A stretch of 64,000 nucleotides of DNA from Streptococcus australis (GTDB lineage: Bacteria; Bacillota; Bacilli; Lactobacillales; Streptococcaceae), in the NCBI RefSeq assembly GCF_019930045.1, contig NZ_JAHZQQ010000002.1, positions 1 to 64,000 on the forward strand. Reading direction: 5' to 3'. The notes beneath the pieces are model-generated. The model saw only the letters and a program-made list of their open reading frames with translations, was not told the DNA's origin and did no database searches. Every line of letters begins with the position of its first letter. Within the stretch, counting starts at the first letter, position 1. Position numbers and translations under genes: made by a program. Shown piece after piece: positions 1 through 9,576 of this stretch.

Positions 1-23
1 TTTATGCTGTTTTTCGCAATTCT

Positions 24-32
24 AGTATATCA
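24..32 (-). promoter_or_regulatory. candidate divergent promoter, extended -10
   Basis: Read on the minus strand this is TGATATACT, an extended -10 element pointing out of the left edge of the window. No good -35 is visible. In many streptococci pepQ is divergent from ccpA, so this could drive a pepQ-like gene outside the window, but no part of such a gene is seen. Confidence 0.35.
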
Positions 33-138
33 GATGAACGTGTCTTTTGTGTTGCACTTCATTTTACAACAGGGCTTGATAATATTTTGTCAGATTTTTC
101 CTAAAAAATCAAGAGTTTGCAAAAAGATGTTAAAATGC

Positions 139-167
139 TTGAAAGTGTTTACAAAAAGTGATAAAAT
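139..167 (+). promoter_or_regulatory. ccpA promoter with overlapping cre site
   Basis: TTGAAA at 139-144, a 17-nt spacer and TAAAAT at 162-167 form a good sigma-A promoter 50 nt before ccpA. Positions 140-153 (TGAAAGTGTTTACA) match the CcpA operator consensus TGWAANCGNTNWCA with one mismatch. The match starts inside the -35 box, so bound CcpA would be expected to repress its own gene; that is inference. Confidence 0.65.
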
Positions 168-218
168 GGTTGTTATAGAAGACTGAAAGCGAAATTTTCA
201 ATAAAGAAAGGAAGTATT

Positions 219-1223
219 ATGAACACAGACGATACTGTAACCATTTACGACGTTGCCCGAGAAGCGGGTGTCTCAATGGCGACTGTTAGCCGTGTCGTGA
301 ACGGAAATAAGAACGTTAAGGAAAATACTCGTAAAAAAGTATTGGAAGTCATTGAACGTTTGGACTATCGTCCGAATGCAGTAGCTCGTGGGCTTGCGAG
401 TAAGAAAACCACAACAGTAGGTGTTGTAATTCCAAATATTACCAATAGTTATTTCTCTACTCTGGCAAAGGGGATCGATGATATTGCGGAAATGTACAAG
501 TACAACATCGTCCTTGCCAACAGCGATGAAGACGATGATAAAGAAGTTTCTGTTGTCAATACTCTTTTCTCAAAACAGGTCGATGGGATTATCTTCATGG
601 GCTACCACTTGACAGAAAAGATTCGTTCTGAATTCTCTCGTTCTCGGACGCCGGTAGTCCTTGCTGGGACAGTCGATGTCGAACATCAATTACCTAGTGT
701 CAATATCGATTACAAGCAAGCGACAGTAGATGCGGTTACACTATTGGCTAAACGAAATAAAAAGATCGCTTTTGTAAGCGGACCATTAGTGGACGATATC
801 AACGGAAAAATTCGCCTGGCTGGATACAAAGATGCTTTAAAAGCAAAGAAATTGTCTTACAGTGAAGGTTTGGTCTTTGAGTCCAAATACCGCTATGAAG
901 AAGGCTATAATTTGGCTGAACGCATTATTGCATCGAAAGCAACTGCGGCCTTTGTAACTGGGGATGAATTGGCAGCAGGTTTGCTCAATGGTCTAGCTGA
1001 TCAAGGTGTGAAAGTACCGGAAGATTTTGAGTTGATTACTAGTGATGATTCACAAATTACACGCTACACTCGTCCAAACCTATCAACTGTAGGTCAACCA
1101 CTTTATGACTTGGGAGCTATCAGTATGCGGATGTTGACCAAAATTATGCATAAGGAAGAATTGGAAGAAAGAGAAGTTCTTCTTGCCCATACTATCAATC
1201 ATCGTGGGACTACGAAGAAGTAA
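219..1223 (+). CDS. ccpA: catabolite control protein A (LacI family regulator)
   Basis: Global carbon catabolite regulator. With Ser46-phosphorylated HPr as corepressor it binds cre sites and represses or activates carbon-metabolism genes. The 334-residue product is full length for CcpA. Residues about 9-31 carry the LacI helix-turn-helix (IYDVAREAGVSMATVSRVV), followed by the YRPNAVARGL hinge helix at about residues 51-60 and a periplasmic-binding-protein-like core. The start is preceded by GAAAGGAAG at a normal distance. It is monocistronic: its own promoter carries a probable cre, and a strong terminator follows at 1230-1253. HPr kinase/phosphorylase, which makes the CcpA corepressor, is encoded in the same window at 24135. 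Identification is firm from the sequence signature and the conserved position next to the glycolipid glycosyltransferases. Confidence 0.97.
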   Translation: MNTDDTVTIYDVAREAGVSMATVSRVVNGNKNVKENTRKKVLEVIERLDYRPNAVARGLASKKTTTVGVVIPNITNSYFSTLAKGIDDIAEMYKYNIVLANSDEDDDKEVSVVNTLFSKQVDGIIFMGYHLTEKIRSEFSRSRTPVVLAGTVDVEHQLPSVNIDYKQATVDAVTLLAKRNKKIAFVSGPLVDDINGKIRLAGYKDALKAKKLSYSEGLVFESKYRYEEGYNLAERIIASKATAAFVTGDELAAGLLNGLADQGVKVPEDFELITSDDSQITRYTRPNLSTVGQPLYDLGAISMRMLTKIMHKEELEEREVLLAHTINHRGTTKK

Positions 1224-1229
1224 AAACCA

Positions 1230-1253
1230 AAGGAAGCCAAGGCTTCCTTTTTT
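1230..1253 (+). terminator. rho-independent terminator of ccpA
   Basis: Perfect 9-bp stem AAGGAAGCC / GGCTTCCTT with a 2-nt AA loop, followed by a T run. Confidence 0.9.
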
Positions 1254-1282
1254 CTTGTCTCTGTATGAATCTCCGGTAAAAC

Positions 1283-1311
1283 TTGAAGGGGTCTACTAAA
1301 TCAGGTATAAT
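1283..1311 (+). promoter_or_regulatory. promoter of the glycosyltransferase operon (predicts leaderless mRNA)
   Basis: TTGAAG at 1283-1288, exactly 17 nt, then TATAAT at 1306-1311. The start codon at 1319 lies only 7 nt after the -10 box, where transcription should begin, so the mRNA would have essentially no 5' leader. The TTG of the -35 box can be mistaken for a start codon. Confidence 0.8.
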
Positions 1312-1318
1312 AGAGGGT

Positions 1319-2317
1319 ATGAAAGTTTTACTGTATCTAGAAGGAAAATCTGTTTTACAAAAATCGGGGATTGGTCGTGCCCTCCAACACCAGATGCATG
1401 CCTTGGATTTGGCTGGAATCCCCTACACTACAGATATTTTAGGAGACTACGATGTCGTTCATATTAATACCTATGGTCCTCGGAGTTTATTGCTGTTACA
1501 TGCTGCTAAACGTCGGGGTAAAAAGGTCATTATGCATGGACATTCCACACGGGAAGATTTCCAAAATTCATTTATCGGGTCCAATTTGTTTGCTCCCTTA
1601 TTTGGCAAATATTTGGCTCATATGTATAAAAAAGCCGATTTTATTATTACCCCTTCAGAGTATTCGAAACAGCTGATTCAGTCCTATGGGGTCAAGACTC
1701 CAATTGTCGCTGTTTCCAATGGGATTGATTTGTCTAAATATAAAAAAGATCCCAAAAAAGAAGAGGTTTTTCGGAAGCACTTTAATATCCAAGAAGGAGA
1801 GAAAGTCGTTCTATGTGCGGGTCTCTACTTTAGACGAAAAGGGATTGAAGACTTTGTAGAGGTGGCTCGTCGGATGCCAGATGTCCGCTTTATTTGGTTG
1901 GGGTCGATAAATAAATGGTTGATCCCTCGGGCTATTCGTCGTCTGGTCGAAAAAGATCATCCGAGCAACGTGGAATTCCCTGGCTATTTTAAGGGAGCTG
2001 TATTCCAAGGGGCAATGACAGGTGCGGATGCCTTCTTCTTCCCGTCTTATGAGGAAACGGAAGGGATTGTTGTCCTAGAGGCCTTAGCGGGTCACCAGCA
2101 TGTTGTCCTCCGGGATATTCCAGTTTATCATGGTTGGGTGGACCAAGAGTCAGCAGAATTGTGTCATTCAGTGGATGAGTTTGTGGACTCTCTTGAAAAA
2201 GTCTTGTCTGGTCAAGTAGACAAGCGAGATGCGGGAGACCGGGTCGCTCAAAGTCGCTCAATTGATTTGGTAGCCGATCAACTAGTGAAAGCCTATCAGC
2301 AAGTATTGGAGATGTAA
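1319..2317 (+). CDS. GT4-family glycosyltransferase, CpoA-like glycolipid synthase
   Basis: Probable membrane-associated glycosyltransferase that adds the second sugar to glucosyl-diacylglycerol. It resembles pneumococcal CpoA, the galactosyl-glucosyl-DAG synthase, in gene position, size (332 residues) and partner gene. Visible features are the N-terminal donor-independent Rossmann half (MKVLLYLEGKS, then the YDVVHINTYG strand), the central linker SNGIDLSKYKKD and the C-terminal GT-B nucleotide-sugar site with the EX7E motif in FPSYEETEGIVVLEALA. An upstream in-frame TTG at 1283 would add 12 residues, but it lies in the -35 box; ATG 1319 matches the family start. The stop lies 1 nt before the next GT gene, so the two form an operon. 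Sugar specificity cannot be read from the sequence. Confidence 0.85.
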   Translation: MKVLLYLEGKSVLQKSGIGRALQHQMHALDLAGIPYTTDILGDYDVVHINTYGPRSLLLLHAAKRRGKKVIMHGHSTREDFQNSFIGSNLFAPLFGKYLAHMYKKADFIITPSEYSKQLIQSYGVKTPIVAVSNGIDLSKYKKDPKKEEVFRKHFNIQEGEKVVLCAGLYFRRKGIEDFVEVARRMPDVRFIWLGSINKWLIPRAIRRLVEKDHPSNVEFPGYFKGAVFQGAMTGADAFFFPSYEETEGIVVLEALAGHQHVVLRDIPVYHGWVDQESAELCHSVDEFVDSLEKVLSGQVDKRDAGDRVAQSRSIDLVADQLVKAYQQVLEM

Positions 2318-2318
2318 T

Positions 2319-3641
2319 ATGCGTATTGGATTATTTACAGATACTTATTTTCCGCAGGTATCGGGGGTTGCGACCAGTATTCGAACCCTTAAAACAGAAT
2401 TGGAAAAGTTGGGACATACTGTTTTTATCTTTACGACGACGGATAAGGATGTCAACCGCTATGAGGACTGGCAAATTATCCGCATTCCAAGTATCCCTTT
2501 CTTTGCTTTTAAGGATCGGCGGATTGCTTATCGTGGCTTTACCAAGGCTTTGGCCATTGCCAAACAATACAAGCTGGATATGATCCATACACAGACGGAG
2601 TTTTCTTTAGGACTACTTGGGGTATGGATTGCTAAGGAGCTTCGGATTCCAGTGATTCATACCTATCATACCCAGTATGAAGATTATGTGCGTTATATTG
2701 CCAAGGGGATGGTTATCCGACCAAGTATGGTCAAGTACATTGTCCGTGGTTATATGAATGACTTGGATGGAGTCATCTGCCCGAGTGAGATTGTCTATGA
2801 CCTCCTTCTGAAATATAAGGTCAAGGCTGAAAAACGGATTATTCCGACAGGAATTGAGCTGGCGAAGTTTGAACGCCCTGAAATCACACAAGTGGAAACG
2901 CAAGCCCTTCATGAAAAATTAGGCATTCAAGAGGGTGAAATCATGCTCTTGAGCTTGTCACGGGTTTCTTACGAGAAAAATATCCAAGCCGTTATTGCGG
3001 CCTTGCCTAAAGTGCTAGAAGAAAATGCGCATATTAAATTGATTGTGGCTGGAGATGGGCCTTACCTGGATGATTTAAAAAAACAAGCGGCCAAGCTTGG
3101 TGTATCAGATGCGGTGGTCTTCACAGGAATGATTCCACCAAATGAAACAGCTCTTTACTATAAGGCGGCAGATTTCTTCATTTCAGCTTCGACTAGTGAG
3201 ACGCAAGGCTTGACCTATTTAGAGAGTATTGCTAGTGGGACACCCCTAATTGCTCAGAGTAATCCTTACTTAGATAATGTGATCAATGATCGGATGTTCG
3301 GAATCTTGTATGACCAGGAAGAAGATTTGGCAGCAGCTATTTTAGAAGCGACCTTAGCCACACCAGAAAAGGATGAGGCTAAGTGGGAGGAGAAGCTGTA
3401 TGAAATTTCTTCGACAAACTTTGGGCGCAGGGTCTATGAATTCTATCTGGATGCCATTATTTCGAAAGATTTTTATAATGAACGTCATCCTGAGGAAAGC
3501 CGTACCAAACGGGTAACCAAGTCTATTGTGAAAATTCCACAAAAGGTCATTGCTATGCCAGTAAATGGGTCTGTGAGAATCATGAAAGGCTCCTTTAAAC
3601 AGGTGAAAAAGATACGCAACATTACCAAGTTATTGGATTAG
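2319..3641 (+). CDS. GT4-family glycosyltransferase, alpha-monoglucosyl-DAG synthase-like
   Basis: Probable 1,2-diacylglycerol 3-alpha-glucosyltransferase (alMGS family), making the monoglycosyl lipid that the preceding gene's product would extend. The 440-residue protein starts with MRIGLFTDTYFPQVSGVATS, the characteristic GT4 glycine-rich entry, and carries the C-terminal donor-site motif in FFISASTSETQGLTYLESIASG (EX7E). The last ~50 residues are strongly basic (KRVTKSIVKIPQKVIAMP, then KGSFKQVKKIRNITK), which fits peripheral attachment to anionic membrane. It starts 1 nt after the upstream gene ends and must be co-transcribed with it. Homologues next to ccpA in group B Streptococcus (iagA locus) and pneumococcus affect glycolipid and lipoteichoic-acid anchoring; that role is transferred by homology. 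Confidence 0.87.
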   Translation: MRIGLFTDTYFPQVSGVATSIRTLKTELEKLGHTVFIFTTTDKDVNRYEDWQIIRIPSIPFFAFKDRRIAYRGFTKALAIAKQYKLDMIHTQTEFSLGLLGVWIAKELRIPVIHTYHTQYEDYVRYIAKGMVIRPSMVKYIVRGYMNDLDGVICPSEIVYDLLLKYKVKAEKRIIPTGIELAKFERPEITQVETQALHEKLGIQEGEIMLLSLSRVSYEKNIQAVIAALPKVLEENAHIKLIVAGDGPYLDDLKKQAAKLGVSDAVVFTGMIPPNETALYYKAADFFISASTSETQGLTYLESIASGTPLIAQSNPYLDNVINDRMFGILYDQEEDLAAAILEATLATPEKDEAKWEEKLYEISSTNFGRRVYEFYLDAIISKDFYNERHPEESRTKRVTKSIVKIPQKVIAMPVNGSVRIMKGSFKQVKKIRNITKLLD

Positions 3642-3675
3642 AGTTCATCTCAGAAGCTAGGGGTCCTAAAGAAAG

Positions 3676-3705
3676 GCTTCTGGCATAGTGGATAGGAAGC
3701 TTTTT
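3676..3705 (+). terminator. weak terminator candidate after the glycosyltransferase operon
   Basis: GCTTC (3676-3680) can pair with GAAGC (3696-3700) and is followed by TTTTT. The stem is only 5 bp with a 15-nt loop, so this is tentative. Confidence 0.4.
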
Positions 3706-3709
3706 CCTC

Positions 3710-3737
3710 TTGCAAAATATTTCAATCGTGCTATAAT
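3710..3737 (+). promoter_or_regulatory. thrS promoter
   Basis: TTGCAA, 16-nt spacer, TATAAT. It lies just upstream of the T-box leader. Confidence 0.8.
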
Positions 3738-3743
3738 ACTAGT

Positions 3744-3951
3744 CAGAGACATATCAAATCTAGGAAATCTGAAAGAGAGCGCGTGGGGCTGGAAATCGCG
3801 TAGAGGATAGGTTTGGGACTACTCGAGATACTTTTATGCAAACATAAAACGGTGGCCACGTTAGAGCCAATCAGAGGTGTTCCTCTTTTTTGAGGAACAT
3901 AAATGAAGGTGGAACCACGTTGCGACGTCCTTTCGAGGAGGTCGCTTTTTT
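3744..3951 (+). promoter_or_regulatory. T-box riboswitch leader of thrS
   Basis: About 210 nt of structured leader that senses uncharged tRNA-Thr and controls read-through into thrS. Seen in the sequence: the T-box AAGGTGGAACCACG at 3906-3919; a perfect stem III-like hairpin GTTCCTC/GAGGAAC at 3879-3898; and a terminator hairpin pairing 3922-3930 with 3937-3945 (one mismatch), followed by a T run to 3951. The 5' part has the AGAG-rich stem I start. A threonine codon ACT lies near 3818 and could be the specifier, but the stem I fold was not computed. Confidence 0.93.
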
Positions 3952-4024
3952 GTTTCTTTTGATGAAGAAATCAAAAAGAGTTTCACTATAACTAAGATAT
4001 TTAAAAATTTATAAGGAGAAGATT

Positions 4025-5968
4025 ATGATTAAGATTACTTTCCCAGATGGCGCTGTTCGTGAATTCGAATCTGGCGTTACAACTTTTGAAATTGCTCAAT
4101 CTATCAGCAATTCCCTAGCTAAAAAAGCTCTTGCTGGTAAATTCAACGGCAAATTGATTGATACCACTCGTGCTATCACCGAAGACGGGAGCATCGAAAT
4201 TGTGACACCTGATCACGAAGACGCCCTTCCAATCTTGCGTCACTCAGCGGCTCACTTGTTTGCCCAAGCAGCTCGTCGCCTCTTCCCAGATATCCACTTG
4301 GGTGTCGGTCCAGCTATCGAAGATGGTTTCTACTACGATACTGACAATGAAGCTGGTCAAATCTCTAACGAAGACCTTCCACGTATCGAAGAAGAAATGC
4401 AAAAAATCGTTAAGGAAAACTTCCCATCTATCCGTGAAGAAGTGACTAAAGACGAGGCGCGTGAAATCTTCAAAAACGATCCATACAAATTGGAGTTGAT
4501 TGAAGAGCACTCAGAAGACGAAGGTGGCTTGACCATCTACCGTCAAGGTGAGTATGTGGACCTTTGCCGTGGCCCACACGTCCCATCAACCGGTCGCATC
4601 CAAATCTTCCACCTTCTCAATGTAGCTGGTGCTTACTGGCGTGGCAATAGCGACAATGCCATGATGCAACGTATCTACGGTACAGCTTGGTTTGACAAGA
4701 AAGACTTGAAGAACTACCTTCAAATGCGTGAAGAAGCCAAAGAACGTGACCACCGTAAACTTGGTAAAGAATTGGATCTCTTCATGATTTCTCAAGAAGT
4801 TGGTCAAGGTCTTCCATTCTGGTTGCCAAATGGGGCGACTATCCGTCGTGAATTGGAACGCTACATCGTCGACAAAGAGTTGGCTTCTGGCTACCAACAC
4901 GTTTATACTCCACCACTTGCTTCTGTAGAACTTTACAAGACTTCTGGTCACTGGGAACACTACCGTGAAGATATGTTCCCACCAATGGATATGGGAGACG
5001 GGGAAGAATTCGTTCTTCGTCCAATGAACTGCCCACACCACATTCAAGTCTTCAAACACCATGTTCACTCATACCGTGAATTGCCAATCCGTATCGCTGA
5101 AATCGGTATGATGCACCGCTATGAAAAATCTGGTGCTCTGACTGGTCTTCAACGGGTGCGTGAAATGTCACTCAACGACGGTCACCTCTTTGTGACTCCA
5201 GAACAAATCCAAGAGGAATTCCAACGTGCCCTTCAATTAATCATCGATGTCTACGAAGACTTCAACTTGAATGAGTATCGTTTCCGTCTCTCTCTCCGTG
5301 ACCCTCAAGATACTCACAAGTACTTCGATAACGATGAGATGTGGGAAAATGCTCAAACTATGCTTCGAGCTGCGCTTGATGAAATGGGCGTGGACTACTT
5401 TGAAGCTGAAGGGGAAGCTGCCTTCTACGGACCAAAATTGGATATCCAGGTGAAGACTGCCCTTGGTAAAGAAGAAACCCTTTCTACCATCCAGCTTGAC
5501 TTCTTGCTTCCAGAACGCTTTGACCTTAAATATATCGGAGCTGATGGTGAAGAGCACCGTCCAGTCATGATCCACCGTGGTGTTATCTCAACCATGGAAC
5601 GCTTCACAGCTATCTTGATTGAAAACTACAAGGGGGCCTTCCCAACATGGCTGGCCCCACACCAAGTAACTCTTATCCCAGTTTCGAACGAGAAACATGT
5701 GGACTACGCTTGGGAAGTAGCGAAGAAACTTCGTGACCGTGGTGTCCGTGCCGATGTGGATGAACGCAATGAAAAAATGCAGTTCAAGATCCGTGCTTCT
5801 CAAACTCAAAAAATTCCTTACCAATTAATCGTTGGTGACAAGGAAATGGAAGAGAAGGCGGTAAATGTTCGCCGCTATGGTCAAAAAGAAACAGAAACCA
5901 TGCCGGTAGATGCATTTGTAGAATTGATCCTTGCAGATATTGCAAATAAATCTCGTGTAGCAAACTAA
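4025..5968 (+). CDS. thrS: threonyl-tRNA synthetase
   Basis: Charges tRNA-Thr with threonine in the cytoplasm and edits mischarged Ser-tRNA-Thr. The 647-residue protein has all expected parts: N-terminal TGS domain (residues 1-62), the editing domain with HSAAH at 73-77 and the later CRGPH, the class II catalytic core with the zinc-binding cysteine in RPMNCPHH at 332-339, and a C-terminal anticodon-binding domain beginning near [17 protein letters not shown] precedes the ATG at ideal distance. It is expressed alone from its own promoter, regulated by the T-box and closed by a terminator. Codon use is highly biased, as expected for a highly expressed gene, which explains the long antisense open frames across it. 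Confidence 0.98.
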   Translation: MIKITFPDGAVREFESGVTTFEIAQSISNSLAKKALAGKFNGKLIDTTRAITEDGSIEIVTPDHEDALPILRHSAAHLFAQAARRLFPDIHLGVGPAIEDGFYYDTDNEAGQISNEDLPRIEEEMQKIVKENFPSIREEVTKDEAREIFKNDPYKLELIEEHSEDEGGLTIYRQGEYVDLCRGPHVPSTGRIQIFHLLNVAGAYWRGNSDNAMMQRIYGTAWFDKKDLKNYLQMREEAKERDHRKLGKELDLFMISQEVGQGLPFWLPNGATIRRELERYIVDKELASGYQHVYTPPLASVELYKTSGHWEHYREDMFPPMDMGDGEEFVLRPMNCPHHIQVFKHHVHSYRELPIRIAEIGMMHRYEKSGALTGLQRVREMSLNDGHLFVTPEQIQEEFQRALQLIIDVYEDFNLNEYRFRLSLRDPQDTHKYFDNDEMWENAQTMLRAALDEMGVDYFEAEGEAAFYGPKLDIQVKTALGKEETLSTIQLDFLLPERFDLKYIGADGEEHRPVMIHRGVISTMERFTAILIENYKGAFPTWLAPHQVTLIPVSNEKHVDYAWEVAKKLRDRGVRADVDERNEKMQFKIRASQTQKIPYQLIVGDKEMEEKAVNVRRYGQKETETMPVDAFVELILADIANKSRVAN

Positions 5969-5975
5969 CAGATAG

Positions 5976-6005
5976 AAAAGCTAGGCTTTAAACCTAGCTT
6001 TTTTT
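5976..6005 (+). terminator. thrS terminator
   Basis: AAAAGCTAGG / CCTAGCTTTT stem with a 7-nt loop and a T tail. Confidence 0.9.
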
Positions 6006-6138
6006 GTGGATTGAAAATAATTATTCAAGCGCTGTTTTAGTGACCCCTATGTTGTGATAATTATTTTTTCCATTGCATAACCTTTTTCTTTCTCTTTCTT
6101 TACAAATCAAAGTATAACTCCCATTTTTCAAAGAAATT

Positions 6139-6147
6139 TGCTATAAT
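6139..6147 (+). promoter_or_regulatory. vicRKX promoter, extended -10
   Basis: TGCTATAAT 51 nt before vicR; no convincing -35. Confidence 0.65.
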
Positions 6148-6198
6148 GAAAGGACAGAGATTTGAAGAAGCAAAGAAAAAATAGAAGTAGGTACATGT

Positions 6199-6900
6199 AT
6201 GAAGAAAATTCTTGTTGTAGATGATGAAAAGCCGATTTCGGATATTATAAAATTCAATATGGCCAAAGAAGGCTATGAAGTCTTGACTGCCTTCGATGGG
6301 AAAGAAGCACTGGCTGTTTTCGAAGCTGAGAACCCAGATATTTTGATTTTGGACCTCATGCTTCCTGAAATTGACGGCTTGGAAGTGGCGCGTACCATTC
6401 GAAAGACTAGTAATGTGCCGATTATTGTCTTATCTGCTAAGGATACAGAATTTGATAAGGTCATCGGTCTTGAAATTGGGGCGGATGACTATGTGACCAA
6501 GCCATTCTCAAATCGTGAGCTGCAAGCGCGTGTCAAAGCCCTGTTGCGTCGGACAGAATTAACGGTAGAATCACAAACAGAGTCTACATCAGATTCAGAG
6601 ATTGTGATTGGTGATTTGAAAATCATTCCGGATGCCTTCCTTGCTCAGAAAAAAGGCAAAGAGCTTGAGTTGACCCATCGCGAATTTGAGTTGCTCTATC
6701 ACTTGGCGACCCATGTAGGCCAAGTCATGACTCGTGAGCATTTACTGGAAACAGTCTGGGGCTACGATTATTTTGGTGATGTTCGGACAGTGGACGTAAC
6801 GATTCGACGTTTGCGTGAAAAAATCGAAGATATTCCAGGTCGTCCGGAGTATATTTTAACGCGCCGTGGCGTCGGTTACTATATGAGAAACAATGATTAA
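6199..6900 (+). CDS. vicR: VicR/WalR response regulator (OmpR family)
   Basis: Essential-type response regulator of cell-wall homeostasis in low-GC Gram-positives; in streptococci it activates pcsB and other peptidoglycan hydrolase or surface genes. The 233-residue protein has a receiver domain with acidic pocket D8-D9 and phosphoacceptor D52 ([12 protein letters not shown]), then a winged-helix DNA-binding domain ending in [31 protein letters not shown]. It overlaps vicK by 8 nt and forms the vicRKX operon. Two sites matching the WalR/VicR box TGTWAH-N5-TGTWAH, one perfect and one with a single deviation, occur elsewhere in this window and are listed separately. Confidence 0.97.
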   Translation: MKKILVVDDEKPISDIIKFNMAKEGYEVLTAFDGKEALAVFEAENPDILILDLMLPEIDGLEVARTIRKTSNVPIIVLSAKDTEFDKVIGLEIGADDYVTKPFSNRELQARVKALLRRTELTVESQTESTSDSEIVIGDLKIIPDAFLAQKKGKELELTHREFELLYHLATHVGQVMTREHLLETVWGYDYFGDVRTVDVTIRRLREKIEDIPGRPEYILTRRGVGYYMRNND

Positions 6901-8239
6901 TCACATCAAAGAAGTCATGACCTCTTATAATTTTGTTTTTATTTTAATCACTCTTGGATTCATTTTCGTGGTAGCCTTGCTGATCCTAGAAAATCGTCGG
7001 GATAACATGAAGCTACGCTTGTTGAATGATAAGATTAAGAGTTTGATTGCTGGAGAATATTCCGATATCATTGATTTACAAGGGGGTCCTGAATTAACAG
7101 AGATTTCCAACAGTATCAATGATTTATCTGAAGTGATTCGTTTGACGCATGAAAATCTGGAACAAGAAACCAAGCGCTTGACCAGTATTCTTTCCTATAT
7201 GACAGATGGGGTCTTAGCGACCAATCGTCGGGGACAGATTATCCTGGTCAATGAAATGGCTGCCAAACAGCTTAATGTCGTGGTCGAAGAGGTCATGAAT
7301 ATCAGTATTCTAGATCTGCTTGGCATTAGTGAAGAGTATGAACTGCGTGACTTGATTACCAATGTTCCAGAATTGACTATCGATTCGCAGGATGAAAATG
7401 GGGAGTACATCTCTTTACGGGTTCGCTTCGCTTTGATTCGGAGAGAGTCTGGTTTCATTTCGGGTTTGGTAGCCGTCTTGCATGACACAACCGAACAGGA
7501 CAAGGAAGAGCGGGAACGTCGTTTATTCGTATCCAACGTTAGTCATGAACTCCGAACACCACTGACCAGTGTTAAATCTTACCTGGAAGCCTTGGATGAC
7601 GGAGCCATTTCGGAGCCAGTTGCACCGGAATTTGTCAAAGTATCTTTGACAGAGACCAACCGGATGATGCGGATGGTGACGGATCTATTGAGTCTTTCAC
7701 GGATTGATAATGGAACCAGTCAATTGGATGTTGAGTTGACCAACTTTACAGCCTTTATCACCTTCATTTTGAACCGCTTTGATAAGATGAAGAACCAGGC
7801 TGGTGAGAAGAAATATGATATTGTTCGTGATTATCCAATTTCGCCTGTCTGGGTTGAAATTGATACAGACAAGATGACACAGGTCTTAGACAATATCTTA
7901 AATAATGCTATCAAATATTCCCCAGATGGTGGGGAAATTCGTGTGGGAATGAAAACGACAGATGCCCAGTTGATTATCTCGATTTCAGATGAGGGCTTAG
8001 GGATTCCTAAAAAGGATCTCCCACGAATTTTTGACCGCTTTTATCGCGTGGATAAGGCACGTAGTCGCGCCCAAGGTGGGACTGGTTTAGGACTGGCCAT
8101 TGCCAAGGAAATTATCAAGCAACACAAAGGATTTATCTGGGCCAAGAGTGAATATGGAAAAGGTTCTACTTTCACGATTGTCCTACCATATGACAAAGAT
8201 GCTATCCTGGATGATGGATGGGATAATGAGGATGAATAA
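6893..8239 (+). CDS. vicK: VicK/WalK sensor histidine kinase
   Basis: Membrane histidine kinase that phosphorylates and dephosphorylates VicR. The 448-residue protein has one transmembrane segment (about residues 12-32) with virtually no extracellular loop, the streptococcal form of WalK, unlike the two-segment bacilli form. After it come a HAMP-like linker, a PAS domain (about 95-205), the HisKA box VSHELRTPL with H218 as phosphoacceptor, and an HATPase domain with N box [15 protein letters not shown] and G boxes DEGLGIP and [13 protein letters not shown]. It ends in an acidic tail. Start ATG lies inside the vicR 3' end, giving translational coupling. The architecture suggests it senses intracellular or membrane-associated cues; that is established for the family, not shown here. 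Confidence 0.97.
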   Translation: MINHIKEVMTSYNFVFILITLGFIFVVALLILENRRDNMKLRLLNDKIKSLIAGEYSDIIDLQGGPELTEISNSINDLSEVIRLTHENLEQETKRLTSILSYMTDGVLATNRRGQIILVNEMAAKQLNVVVEEVMNISILDLLGISEEYELRDLITNVPELTIDSQDENGEYISLRVRFALIRRESGFISGLVAVLHDTTEQDKEERERRLFVSNVSHELRTPLTSVKSYLEALDDGAISEPVAPEFVKVSLTETNRMMRMVTDLLSLSRIDNGTSQLDVELTNFTAFITFILNRFDKMKNQAGEKKYDIVRDYPISPVWVEIDTDKMTQVLDNILNNAIKYSPDGGEIRVGMKTTDAQLIISISDEGLGIPKKDLPRIFDRFYRVDKARSRAQGGTGLGLAIAKEIIKQHKGFIWAKSEYGKGSTFTIVLPYDKDAILDDGWDNEDE

Positions 8240-8247
8240 GAAAACTA

Positions 8248-9057
8248 ATGGATGAAAAAGGGTTTAAGTATAGTATTTTAGCTTCAGGATCGAGTGGTAA
8301 TTCGTTTTACTTAGAGACTCCTAAGAAGAAAATTCTAGTAGATGCAGGCTTGTCCGGGAAGAAAATTACAGGTTTGCTTGCAGAGATTGATCGCAAACCC
8401 GAAGATCTTGATGCTATTTTAATCACACATGAACATTCGGATCACATTCATGGCGTTGGTGTGCTAGCTCGTAAATACGGGATGGACCTATACGCCAATG
8501 AAGCTACCTGGAAGGCCATGGAAGAAAGCAAGTACCTTGGGAAGGTCGACGACTCCCAGAAACATCTTTTTGAAATGGGCAAGACCTTAACCTTCGGGGA
8601 TTTGGATGTGGAAAGTTTTGGTGTTAGCCATGATGCTGCGGCTCCCCAGTTCTATCGTTTCATGAAGGATGGAAAGAGCTTTGTCATGCTGACGGATACA
8701 GGCTATGTCAGTGATCGGATGGCGGGGATTGTTGAAAATGCAGATGGCTATTTGATCGAGTCCAACCACGATGTGGAAATCCTACGAGCTGGCTCTTATG
8801 CTTGGCGATTAAAGCAACGGATCTTATCCGATTTGGGCCACCTCTCTAATGAAGATGGCGCAGATGCTATGATTCGGACCCTAGGCAATAAGACCAAAAA
8901 GATTTATCTGGGCCACTTATCCAAGGAAAACAATATCAAGGAATTGGCCCATATGACCATGGTTAATCAACTGGCTCGAGCAGATCTAGCAGTGGGGCAC
9001 GATTTTGACGTCTTGGATACATCTCCAGATACAGCGACTCCATTAGTAGATATCTAG
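8248..9057 (+). CDS. vicX: VicX/WalJ metallo-beta-lactamase-fold hydrolase
   Basis: Third gene of vicRKX, a YycJ/WalJ-family metal-dependent phosphodiesterase-fold protein of 269 residues. It has the HxHxDH signature as HEHSDH at residues 61-66, an N-terminal SILASGSSGNSFYLE strand-turn typical of the family, later GHLS and GHDFD histidines, and a LTDTGYVSDRM segment. It lies 8 nt downstream of vicK with only a weak ribosome site, so it is probably translationally coupled. In streptococci it affects competence, stress and biofilm traits; the substrate (probably nucleic acid) is not fixed. A bidirectional terminator follows. Confidence 0.95.
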   Translation: MDEKGFKYSILASGSSGNSFYLETPKKKILVDAGLSGKKITGLLAEIDRKPEDLDAILITHEHSDHIHGVGVLARKYGMDLYANEATWKAMEESKYLGKVDDSQKHLFEMGKTLTFGDLDVESFGVSHDAAAPQFYRFMKDGKSFVMLTDTGYVSDRMAGIVENADGYLIESNHDVEILRAGSYAWRLKQRILSDLGHLSNEDGADAMIRTLGNKTKKIYLGHLSKENNIKELAHMTMVNQLARADLAVGHDFDVLDTSPDTATPLVDI

Positions 9058-9064
9058 ATGATTA

Positions 9065-9092
9065 AAAAAGGAGATGAGCTCATCTCCTTTTT
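9065..9092. terminator. terminator of vicRKX
   Basis: Perfect palindrome AAAAAGGAGATGAG / CTCATCTCCTTTTT with no loop bases besides the centre; works on either strand. Confidence 0.9.
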
Positions 9093-9142
9093 AGGTCAGT
9101 AGTGTAGGCTTGAAATGAGTGAAAAGGATAGGAGCAGTTAGT

Positions 9143-9505
9143 TTGAAATATGTGTATATAACAGTAGGGTTTATTTCCTTAGGATTAGGGATTATTGGGA
9201 TTCCATTACCTATTTTACCAACGACCCCGTTTCTTTTATTAGCTATGGCTTGTTTTGCCAAGAGCTCTCAACGCTTTGAAAAATGGTTGCATGGGACCAA
9301 GTTGTACCAAACTTATGTAGCGGATTATCGGGAAACCAAGTCGATCTCAAAAAAGCGGAAAAAAAGAATTATTCTACAAATTTATCTTTTGATGGGGATT
9401 TCCATTTACCTGGCTCCACTCTGGTTTGTGAAATTGGGTCTAGTGGGATTAACTATTTTTATAAGCTATTATTTGTTCAAAGTGATTCCGGATAAAGAAG
9501 AATGA
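9143..9505 (+). CDS. YbaN/DUF454-family small membrane protein
   Basis: Small integral membrane protein of unknown function. From the TTG at 9143 it is 120 residues. The family signature is plain: LGLGIIGIPLPILPTTPFLLLAMACFAKSS (split here as two hydrophobic helices around the PTTPF motif), followed by a basic cytoplasmic loop rich in Lys/Arg (SISKKRKKR) and two more membrane segments. GTG 9119 would add eight residues, but AGGAG at 9130-9134 sits 8 nt before TTG 9143 and the family normally starts just before the first helix, so TTG is preferred. It stands alone between vicX and rnc, with terminators on both sides. No catalytic motif is visible. Confidence 0.85.
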   Translation: MKYVYITVGFISLGLGIIGIPLPILPTTPFLLLAMACFAKSSQRFEKWLHGTKLYQTYVADYRETKSISKKRKKRIILQIYLLMGISIYLAPLWFVKLGLVGLTIFISYYLFKVIPDKEE

Positions 9506-9553
9506 TATAAGGAAAGAATAGGTCCTAAATCCTATCGTGAAAACAAGGGAAAG

Positions 9554-9576
9554 GAGTGCGATACGCACTCTTTTTT
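9554..9576 (+). terminator. terminator before rnc
   Basis: GAGTGCG-ATA-CGCACTC with a T6 tail, immediately followed by the rnc promoter, which shares the T run. Confidence 0.9.

Noticed and set aside
4-186. 60-codon frame upstream of ccpA
   Set aside because: It overlaps the ccpA promoter, has no ribosome site and has low-complexity composition.
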